From CALLPQ01 sp964392325 (GTDB lineage Bacteria > Pseudomonadota > Alphaproteobacteria > Caulobacterales > Parvularculaceae), in contig CAYMPJ010000027.1 in NCBI GenBank assembly GCA_964392325.1, positions 1 to 30,096 of the forward strand: 30,096 nt of DNA. The letters run 5' to 3'. Of the stretch, positions 1-5,646 are shown piece after piece (within the stretch, counting starts at the first letter, position 1; every line of letters starts with the position of its first letter). Under the pieces are notes generated by a model that did not search any database, was not told the DNA's origin, and saw only the letters and a list, made by a program, of their open reading frames with translations. A program made the position numbers and the translations under genes.

Positions 1-263
1 TCGCTTTGTCGAGTTCCGCATCAGCCAAAAGGCGTTTGAGGCAAGCATTTTCTTTCTCAAGGTCTTTCAAGCGTTTAGCTTGTTCGGTGCGCATGCCGCC
101 AAACTCTTTACGCCATCGATAATAGGTAATCTTATTCACACCAAGTCGACGAATTACCTCATCAACTTTCACGCCTTCGGCCAGATACACCTCGTTAAAC
201 AGCTTCGCTGTTCAACCTCGTAACTTCGATATTATTTCTTCCGCTTTATATCTCTTTCCTGAC
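1..263 (-). pseudogene. IS3-family transposase OrfA with in-frame stop (partial)
   Basis: The minus-strand translation starts MSGKRYKAEEIISKLR at 263 and, after an interruption, continues with EVYLAEGVKVDEVIRRLGV and then a leucine-zipper-like KRLKDLEKEN segment. This is the order of the helix-turn-helix OrfA of IS3-family transposases, which binds the IS ends. Codon 18 is TGA. Compared with the usual family sequence (KLR-EA-EV.LAEG), about 18 extra bases are present here, in phase, forming an imperfect palindrome at 194-216. The frame downstream stays open to the window edge. Programmed frameshifting is normal for OrfA/OrfB in this family, but a stop this early is not, so I call it broken. 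Confidence 0.75.
194..216. repeat. quasi-palindrome inserted in orfA
   Basis: GTTAAACAGC and GCTGTTCAAC face each other across TTC: ten pairs with one mismatch. It sits exactly where the transposase reading frame departs from the family pattern and supplies the stop codon. Confidence 0.75.
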
Positions 264-331
264 ATCTATAATCTCCTTTGATTCAGCCATTTTACTACTA
301 TTAGCTGGCTGCGTTCAAAGGGGTTGGGTCA

Positions 332-947
332 CAAAGAAGGCTTGCCCATCCGCGCGGCCAATCTCGGCCATAGGCTTATCACCGCGTAAGCGGATGAAGT
401 TCTTTACAGCGTGGGCTTTGACCTTGCGCCAGTTGCGTCGCTGATCCGGAGATTTCCCTTTCTGGTCGCCTATGCTGATCTTATCGCAATAAAGCTCGAA
501 GGCCTCACTGATAGGGATAGAGGCTTTGGGAGCCGTACCCAGCAGGGCGTCCGTTTCGGGCACAGCTTGGCGCGTACCGAGACTGCTTTCTAAGGCGCGT
601 AAGCGATCTATGACTTCTGACATATCGTTTTGCGCGGAAAGTTCTTCCACAGGTGTATAGATATAGCCTCGCGCGAATGCCCGCGCCTTGGCCGCGCGGT
701 ATCTTGCGACAGCGGATGAGGTCGAAGTTCTGGCCTGTGATGCGGCGAGTGATGACCAGTAGAGATCATCGGCTTCTGCGAGTGCGTCCCGCCTTGCTCT
801 GGCAACTTCGCGTGAGGCTGTCTTGAGCGCCGACTTAATCAGCCGCCGTTTATCCACTTCGGCATAGCGCAGCGGTACGCGCCGCACATAATACCAGCGG
901 CCTTTACGCTGTTTTAGATATTGGTCGAGGTGCTTCATCTCGCTCAT
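332..947 (-). pseudogene. tyrosine-type phage/island integrase, truncated by the IS
   Basis: The N-terminal part of a tyrosine recombinase. The first ~60 residues (KHLDQYLKQRKGRWYYVRRVP and following) match the DUF6538-type N-terminal domain of island integrases. Residues roughly 150-210 look like the helical core-binding domain. The catalytic domain with the R..HxxR..Y residues is absent because the frame enters the IS3 element at 331. I chose ATG 947 (MSEMKHLDQ); the open frame extends upstream to a TTG at 983 through a 12-nt tandem repeat that encodes MGHx units. The gene starts about 130 nt from the tRNA-derived repeat at 1076-1116 and faces away from it, the usual arrangement for an integrase beside its own attachment site. 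It cannot be active in this form. Confidence 0.85.
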
Positions 948-983
948 AATGTAGCCCATTTTGTGTCCCATTGTGTGGCCCAA
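948..983 (-). repeat. three degenerate 12-nt repeats at the integrase start
   Basis: On the minus strand the units are TTGGGCCACACA, ATGGGACACAAA and ATGGGCTACATT, followed directly by the ATGAGC start. They keep the integrase frame open, but may be DNA sites (arm-type or autoregulatory) rather than protein sequence. Confidence 0.6.
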
Positions 984-1036
984 AATGAAAGTATCTTTGA
1001 GGAGATTGCAGATTTTCTCAGGAAAACATAAATCTA

Positions 1037-1145
1037 ATCAATGACTTACGTGGTTTCAACTTTGAGAAAATGGTGCCCACACGGACTCGAACCGCGGACC
1101 TATTGATTACAAATCACTTTGCGCCCTATACAGATCAATGACTTA
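1037..1145. repeat. pair of 12-nt direct repeats flanking the att-like copy
   Basis: The sequence atcaatgactta occurs at 1037-1048 and again at 1134-1145, one on each side of the tRNA-derived core at 1076-1116 and close to equidistant from it. Such flanking repeats are typical positions for arm-type integrase or accessory-protein sites; binding is inferred only. Confidence 0.5.
1076..1116 (-). repeat. att-like copy of the tRNA-Thr 3' half
   Basis: Forty-one bases identical to 2081-2121, that is the anticodon loop, variable region, T arm and part of the acceptor of tRNA-Thr(TGT). The copy continues as tggtg at 1071 with two C residues fewer than the true tRNA acceptor, and the 5' half of the tRNA is absent. 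Duplication of a tRNA 3' half is the standard footprint of site-specific integration by a tyrosine recombinase. It lies between the truncated integrase and the HNH gene. Confidence 0.85.
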
Positions 1146-1224
1146 GCCAACAGTTTGTGCCGCTTTTGCACCACTTGCACCTCACTAATCGCACATACAA
1201 GATCAGTTAGGTCGCATTTATCGT

Positions 1225-1614
1225 TCATTTCTTAGACATTTTCTTTCTTCTTTTTATAATATTTTTCTTTCTAGTTTTCATAATATTTTTTGATTTCGAT
1301 GGACCTGGCACTAGAACTAATGGCTCTAGGCTCGTGTAGTTAAGGTCTTTACCTTTTCCTACATTGCATCGCCAATGCAAGGCCCGGAAATTGAATATGC
1401 TATTCTCACCACCCATTGAGTGAGGAACGTCATGATCCATCTCCCAACCGTATTTACTCGATCTCTTTCCGTAGTGACTTCTCTTAATTTCCCTTCCACA
1501 GCAACAATGACAGTTGCGCACCTTATCCTGATCTGAACCACTTCTTGTAGGAGCGATACTCCATGCGAAATTTTTTTCCTGATCGGTTGGTCTTTTTCTA
1601 TCTGGCTGTTTCAT
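1225..1614 (-). CDS. small HNH endonuclease
   Basis: A 129-residue protein with an HNH/McrA-like nuclease fold. A Cys cluster at residues 35-39 (CHCCC) is followed by KYGWEMDHDVPHSMGG, with the D60-H61 pair, then N75 and ALHWRCN with H80 and C83. These supply the metal site and the zinc-type scaffold of the family, whose members cut DNA. The C-terminal 25 residues are very rich in Lys and Arg, which suggests nucleic-acid contact. ATG 1614 is the only reasonable start, since a stop lies four codons upstream; no Shine-Dalgarno is evident. The gene is AT-rich and is the only gene between the two copies of the tRNA-Thr attachment sequence, so it is probably cargo of a small integrated element. 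Whether it serves mobility, phage defence or is a leftover cannot be told from sequence. Confidence 0.75.
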   Translation of the reverse strand: MKQPDRKRPTDQEKNFAWSIAPTRSGSDQDKVRNCHCCCGREIKRSHYGKRSSKYGWEMDHDVPHSMGGENSIFNFRALHWRCNVGKGKDLNYTSLEPLVLVPGPSKSKNIMKTRKKNIIKRRKKMSKK

Positions 1615-1822
1615 AGCATTGAATTAGGAGGTTGCTGATCTATCGGCAAGTATGGTGGAGCTCCAACTGACTCTACGCCGAAAACGAACATAAAATCTAG
1701 AAGCGCGAATGATCGTGTTTGCTTTAGGCATATTTTATGGCTGTTAAGAGAATAAACACATCATTCGATCTATTAACACCTGGTACGGGTTAAAAGTAAT
1801 GGGTTAATCTCAAACTAACAAA

Positions 1823-1851
1823 ATACCTACCGATATCATATCAGTAGGTAT
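1823..1851. repeat. 29-nt near-perfect palindrome
   Basis: ATACCTAC at 1823-1830 pairs with GTAGGTAT at 1844-1851, and inside it GATAT pairs with ATATC around a central C at 1837. Only one of fourteen possible pairs (C1831/A1843) is mismatched. It could be a dimeric protein-binding site or a hairpin; no T tract of terminator type follows closely. Confidence 0.75.
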
Positions 1852-1960
1852 CCACGAAATAATCAGTTAGTGCCGATTCTCTTAACCGCTGCTTCAAACA
1901 GATTTTGATAGGCTTTTTCCTAACTTAAGAATCAGGATTGGTAAGCCCAATCTCGATCAA

Positions 1961-2016
1961 AGGTCGCAAGCTTTAAACCTTGCGACCTGTCGCAAGGTCC
2001 AAAAAAGGTCGCAAGG
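1961..2016. repeat. four copies of an AGGTCGCAAG-type motif
   Basis: Direct copies lie at 1961-1970 (AGGTCGCAAG), 1989-1997 (GTCGCAAGG) and 2006-2016 (AGGTCGCAAGG). One inverted copy at 1979-1988 forms a 10-bp hairpin with the first. The cluster ends about 58 nt from the tRNA-Thr 3' end, a place where integrase or excisionase sites are often found. A hairpin followed by a T-rich run (2017-2036) is also compatible with a terminator read rightwards. Confidence 0.65.
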
Positions 2017-2073
2017 TTTCCTCTTTTGTTCTTTTTCAAAATCAATATTTACGTTTGTTTTCAATGGGTTAGG

Positions 2074-2149
2074 TGGTGCCCCCACACGGACTCGAACCGC
2101 GGACCTATTGATTACAAATCAATTGCTCTACCAGCTGAGCTATAGGGGC
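2074..2149 (-). tRNA. tRNA-Thr (anticodon TGT)
   Basis: A 76-nt cloverleaf on the minus strand. The acceptor strands are GCCCCTA and TGGGGGC, the D arm is GCTC/GAGC, and the anticodon stem ATTGA/TCAAT encloses TTTGTAA, giving anticodon TGT. The T arm contains GGTTCGAGTCC, the discriminator is A, and CCA is encoded at 2074-2076. It reads ACA codons. Its 3' half is duplicated at 1076-1116, marking it as the integration target of the adjoining elements. Confidence 0.95.
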
Positions 2150-2562
2150 ACTGGAAGGGACGGGATAAACGCTGAAATTGAAAAATGCAACTCGTTTTTT
2201 GCGATCTTTAGGCGCTAATTTTAAGGGTGTCAGAGAATTTAAGCATTTTACCAAAAGAGCACCAATTAGACAGCCGCCTGCGGTACCCACGCACTGGCTC
2301 AGGGGCCTAGTCCAAAAAGTCGCGCTTTGATCAAAGCTTCTATTTAGGCTTCTGATTTGCGCAATATCTATGCATATAGAACCTACGGCCGTGTATATTT
2401 TTGGTTAAGGCTCACAGACTTGGAGAAACCAGAATTAAGAGAGGCCTTCGTGCAATTTTGGGGTTTGATATGATTGAGGGAAGATTTTTTAAGTTGACTT
2501 CCTGCGCGGTAAAAGTTCGAAAGAACAGTATAAATTGCCACCAGAAATTAAATGGATTTCAA
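2150..2562. other. intergenic region between tRNA-Thr and the cytochrome c gene
   Basis: These 413 bases hold the weak tRNA promoter and a perfect 14-nt palindrome GCTTTGATCAAAGC at 2324-2337. An open frame continues upstream of the cytochrome start from 2401, but its translation has no signal-peptide or domain character and I treat it as noncoding. Confidence 0.5.
2162..2190 (-). promoter_or_regulatory. possible promoter of tRNA-Thr
   Basis: On the minus strand TTGCAT (2190-2185) is followed after 17 bases by TATCCC (2167-2162), ending 12 nt before the tRNA 5' end. The -35 box is fair and the -10 box is weak. Confidence 0.3.
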
Positions 2563-3063
2563 ATGATCAACCGCATTTTGGTACCCGCATCGCCCAACAT
2601 CGCCGCTTTAGTACGCCCCCTGCCCTCCGGGTTAAAACTTGCTGCCGGGCTTATCTTGTTACTCGCCGGGTGTTCGCAAGACGATAGCACCCAAACGCCG
2701 CCGCCCCCGGCTTCGACCGCCCAGAGTGCCCCGGAGCCAGTCCAGATTGATGATCCTGTAACGGCTGGCAAAAAAACATTTCGCGTGTGCGCGGCCTGTC
2801 ATACGGTAGATAAAGACGGCTCAAACCTTATTGGACCAAACCTTTATGGTATCTATGGCGCGAAAGCGGGGAGCCGCGCGGACTTTACATATTCTAAAGC
2901 CTTTCGCGCGGTTGATATTGTTTGGAATGATGAAAGTCTGGACGCGTTTTTGACCCGCCCATCCAAATACATCCCGAATAACCGCATGTCTTATGGCGGG
3001 ATTAAAGACGAACAAAAACGCGCGCATCTTATTGCCTATCTCAAAACACTGAGAAGCGAATAA
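2563..3063 (+). CDS. class I cytochrome c, lipoprotein
   Basis: A 166-residue electron carrier. The start at 2563 (MINRILVPAS) puts a hydrophobic stretch at residues 24-36 and a lipobox LLAGC with the acylated Cys at 37, so the mature protein should be tethered to a membrane on the periplasmic side. A Pro/Ala/Ser-rich linker (41-65) follows. The haem-binding motif CAACH is at 76-80, and Met142 in NRMSYGG is the likely second axial ligand. The fold matches the small cytochrome c (c550/c2-like) family, with GPNLYGIYG after the haem motif. The longer open frame from 2401 would bury the signal sequence and is unlikely. It converges with the aldolase-like gene. The redox partner cannot be inferred, as no oxidase or dehydrogenase is adjacent. 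Confidence 0.88.
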   Translation: MINRILVPASPNIAALVRPLPSGLKLAAGLILLLAGCSQDDSTQTPPPPASTAQSAPEPVQIDDPVTAGKKTFRVCAACHTVDKDGSNLIGPNLYGIYGAKAGSRADFTYSKAFRAVDIVWNDESLDAFLTRPSKYIPNNRMSYGGIKDEQKRAHLIAYLKTLRSE

Positions 3064-3107
3064 GAATTTTCAAGGTTTAGTGCATTCGGATTTTATAAAT
3101 ATAATCC

Positions 3108-3938
3108 CTATACGTCGTACCCCGGATTATCCCGTTTTAGTTTTCTAAGCAGGCCCGGCCAGGCAAGATTATCTCCCAGCCCGGCAATAAAGGCGGGAGC
3201 CCCCTGTTGCAAGACTTTAGCGGCCATTTCTTCGGGCTCCTCCAAGGGAGGGCGCGTATCTGATTGCGCAAGAATTTGAGCGCGACATGCTTGTTCCAGA
3301 AAATACATACGCATAAAAGCCGTTGCGCAATTTGATCCTGTTGTGAGAGTTCCGTGATTGCGCAAGATCATGAAGCCATGATTACCGATATCCGCGATAA
3401 GGCGCTCGCGTTCTTCCAGATCAGTCGCAACACCTTCATAATCGTGATAGGCAACATCATCATGACATATCATGGCAAATTGGGAATATCGTTTAAGGCC
3501 ATCTTGCTGGGCAGAGACCGCAACACCGTAAGGGCTATGCAGATGCAATACGCAATGGGCATCATCACGGGCCATATGAATAGCGCTATGAATGGTAAAG
3601 CCTGCCGGGTTTGAAAAAAAAGGGCTATCAACGATGACCTTGCCGTTAACGTCCACTTTTAACAGGCTTGACGCTGTCATTTCTTCAAAAAACACACCAT
3701 ACGGATTAATTAAAAAAGTCGGATCGCCATCATCTTCCGGGCAGCGCGCTGAAATATGGGTAAAGATCATATCATCCCAACCATACATCGCGCATAAACG
3801 GTAGGTCGCTGCCAGATCACATCGAACTGCCCATTCCGCATCACTCACTTTCCCTTTTAAGGATGGGATTTCAACAGGATCCGGAATATGAAACCCTGGC
3901 TGTACGGGAACACTTTCCTTTTTCGCGCTCTGACTCAT
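3108..3938 (-). CDS. class II aldolase/adducin family protein
   Basis: A 276-residue protein covering the class II aldolase/adducin N-terminal domain. Zinc ligands are recognisable as H132 and H134 in LHLHSPYG and H195 in RNHGT. The segment INPYGVFFEEMTASSLLKVD (78-96) is the usual substrate/phosphate loop region. The segment before the paired His reads NPAGFTIHSAIH, without the Glu used by fuculose-phosphate aldolase at this place, so it resembles the adducin-like branch more than a classical sugar-phosphate aldolase. The substrate is unknown. The start at 3938 (MSQSAKKES) has TAGGA about ten bases upstream. It is a single gene convergent with the cytochrome c gene. Confidence 0.85.
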   Translation of the reverse strand: MSQSAKKESVPVQPGFHIPDPVEIPSLKGKVSDAEWAVRCDLAATYRLCAMYGWDDMIFTHISARCPEDDGDPTFLINPYGVFFEEMTASSLLKVDVNGKVIVDSPFFSNPAGFTIHSAIHMARDDAHCVLHLHSPYGVAVSAQQDGLKRYSQFAMICHDDVAYHDYEGVATDLEERERLIADIGNHGFMILRNHGTLTTGSNCATAFMRMYFLEQACRAQILAQSDTRPPLEEPEEMAAKVLQQGAPAFIAGLGDNLAWPGLLRKLKRDNPGYDV

Positions 3939-4134
3939 AACTTAAAATCCTACTAAAGTTTTATGGGTTCGAAATAGGTAAAACCCGGGAAAAATAAATA
4001 CCATATAACCGGATGAAATTCCGATGTAACCCGTTTAAATATCAATAATATTTTACCGGCCTATTGGCTAGATTTTTATGCACAAAGCCGCTGCGTCAAC
4101 TGCTAAACAATATTATCGCTAACCAAAATATGGC

Positions 4135-5541
4135 CTAGCGCGCGAGACGAAAGCCAGAAAATTGCCAACGGGCATGTGGGGGGAAGAAATTGCGATAGGT
4201 TGATCTGACATGACCTTCCGGACTGGCGCATGAACCGCCCCTCAAGACCATCTGGCTAGACATGAATTTACCGTTATATTCGCCAATCGCACCCGCTGCG
4301 GGTTTATAGCCCGGATAGGCCGTATATGGACTAGCGGTCCATTCCCAGACATGACCAAACATGGCCGATAGGCGCGGGGTCGAACCCTCATTGCAATTGA
4401 TATCTTTTTCCCAAAGAGATGGCTTGCCTTCGCTCAGGAAATAGACGTCCTTGTCCTGGGGGGATGAAGCCGCGGCAACTTCCCATTCTGTTTCAGTTGG
4501 CAGATATACCCCCGCCCATGATGCATAGGCAGCCGCTTCATAATAGGATACATGACGCACCGGTGCATCAAGGGAGAGTGGACGTTCTCCAAATAATGTA
4601 AACTGAAGCCACCCCTCATCATCAGTGTAACGCCAATAGAGCGGCGCGTTCCATTTTTCCCTTTGCACAAAAGCCCAACCGTCTGATAGCCAGGGCCGGT
4701 GATCGCGATAACCGCCATCTTCGATAAATTCCAGATACTCCCGGTTCGTCACCGGACGCGAGGCCAATTCAAAAGGGTTTAGATAATATTGGTGGCTAGG
4801 ATATTCATTATCAAATGCAAAGTCCCTGCCCTCTCCGGGGTTTTCATTTTGATTTTTATAAATTTTTTTAGCGCCCGTTTCAACCAGCCCGCCCTCGAAG
4901 GATATCCACTGTACTGGCCCCCCATGGCTTGGGTAATCCTGCATCCCGGATTTAGATTTATAAGCAGCGGGTAACATAGCATTTTGGGATAAGGCGTGGA
5001 GTATATCGGTCTGCATCAATTCCTGATGTTGCTGTTCATGGGCGCAACCGAGATTTACGAGCGCTTTTATATCGGGAAATTGCTCCGGGTTTAAATTACC
5101 AAGCAATGTTTCCATCTTTTGATCAACATAATTGCGATAGTTAAGTATTTGCGCAGCGGTTGGTCGCGACAACAGACCTCGCTGTGGCCGCGCATGCATC
5201 TCCCCAATTTGCTGGTAGTAAGAATTAAACAAAAACCCGAAATTCGGATCGAAAACCTTATAAGCATTGAGATGGGGTTTGAGCAAAAAGGTTTCAAAAA
5301 ACCAGGTTACATGGGCCAAATGCCACTTAACCGGGCTAGCATCGGGCATGGATTGTAACATCCAGTCTTCGTGTGAAAGAGGATCCGCAAGCGTTAGGCT
5401 ATTTTTGCGTACACTGCGATAGTAATGAATGAGCCTATTACACTCATCCCGAAAATTATCCGATAAATTAGAAGAGCCACTCTGGGTTGGTTTATCAGAT
5501 ATGTTATCATTGCACGATTGGAATGATGGAAGATCAGACAT
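4135..5541 (-). CDS. egtB: ergothioneine biosynthesis protein EgtB
   Basis: A sulfoxide synthase that joins hercynine to a thiol donor (gamma-glutamylcysteine or cysteine) using a non-haem iron and O2. The N-terminal DinB-like helical domain carries the likely iron ligands in WHLAHVTWFFE (H74/H77) and HEQQHQE (H168, H172). The C-terminal half is the formylglycine-enzyme-like (FGE-sulfatase) domain, with FDNEYPSHQYYLNPF, the NREYLEFIEDGGY segment, FGHVWEWTASPY and the terminal GFRLAR. The length of 468 residues is near the family norm. I chose ATG 5541 (MSDLPSFQ) because GAGGA sits a few bases upstream; an in-frame ATG at 5562 has no such site. The methyltransferase EgtD, often its neighbour, is not in this window. 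Confidence 0.92.
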   Translation of the reverse strand: MSDLPSFQSCNDNISDKPTQSGSSNLSDNFRDECNRLIHYYRSVRKNSLTLADPLSHEDWMLQSMPDASPVKWHLAHVTWFFETFLLKPHLNAYKVFDPNFGFLFNSYYQQIGEMHARPQRGLLSRPTAAQILNYRNYVDQKMETLLGNLNPEQFPDIKALVNLGCAHEQQHQELMQTDILHALSQNAMLPAAYKSKSGMQDYPSHGGPVQWISFEGGLVETGAKKIYKNQNENPGEGRDFAFDNEYPSHQYYLNPFELASRPVTNREYLEFIEDGGYRDHRPWLSDGWAFVQREKWNAPLYWRYTDDEGWLQFTLFGERPLSLDAPVRHVSYYEAAAYASWAGVYLPTETEWEVAAASSPQDKDVYFLSEGKPSLWEKDINCNEGSTPRLSAMFGHVWEWTASPYTAYPGYKPAAGAIGEYNGKFMSSQMVLRGGSCASPEGHVRSTYRNFFPPHARWQFSGFRLAR

Positions 5542-5634
5542 AAATTCCTCAACGATCAACAAGTGATTTGCTTAACGATGAAAGCCGATCTTTCCCTGAT
5601 GACCAACCGCGCAATAAAATTAACATAGAAAGAA

Positions 5635-5646
5635 AGGAATATTCCT
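5635..5646. repeat. 12-nt perfect palindrome at the end of the asmA-like gene
   Basis: AGGAATATTCCT overlaps the stop codon of the AsmA-family gene. Too short and without a T run to call a terminator. Confidence 0.35.

Larger units (their letters stand above)
1..331 (-). mobile_element. IS3-family insertion sequence, one end only
   Basis: One terminus of an IS3-family element is visible; the rest lies left of the window. Read on the minus strand, the end at 331 begins TGACCCAACCCC, a TG start with a C-rich repeat as expected for an IS3-type left end, and an OrfA-like reading frame follows about 70 nt later. On the other side of base 331 the sequence is the middle of a tyrosine integrase gene, so the boundary is seen directly: the integrase frame runs into the IS and stops within four codons of it. 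The target duplication cannot be checked because the other end is outside the window. Confidence 0.8.
1615..2073. other. structured noncoding region of the mini-element
   Basis: I see no convincing gene in these ~460 bases. Instead there is an 11-nt inverted pair (GTTAAGAGAAT at 1743-1753, its complement at 1876-1886), a 29-nt palindrome at 1823-1851, and a cluster of GGTCGCAAG-type motifs at 1961-2016. The intact tRNA-Thr 3' end, i.e. the second att copy, borders it on the right. The density of symmetric sites suggests a control, recombination or replication region. Confidence 0.6.

Noticed and set aside
1071..1147. A second tRNA gene at the att-like copy
   Set aside because: Only the 3' half is present; the 5' acceptor strand and D arm are missing and the 3' acceptor strand lacks two bases.
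1961..2016. CRISPR-like array
   Set aside because: The repeat is only 9-11 bases, one copy is inverted, and spacing is irregular, with no cas genes.
2401..2562. Upstream extension of the cytochrome c frame
   Set aside because: It would put 54 residues before the signal sequence and lipobox; the ATG at 2563 gives a normal lipoprotein.
3090..3110. Terminator hairpin between the cytochrome c and aldolase-like genes
   Set aside because: GGATT/AATCC with A/T filling gives only a weak, bulged stem without a T run.
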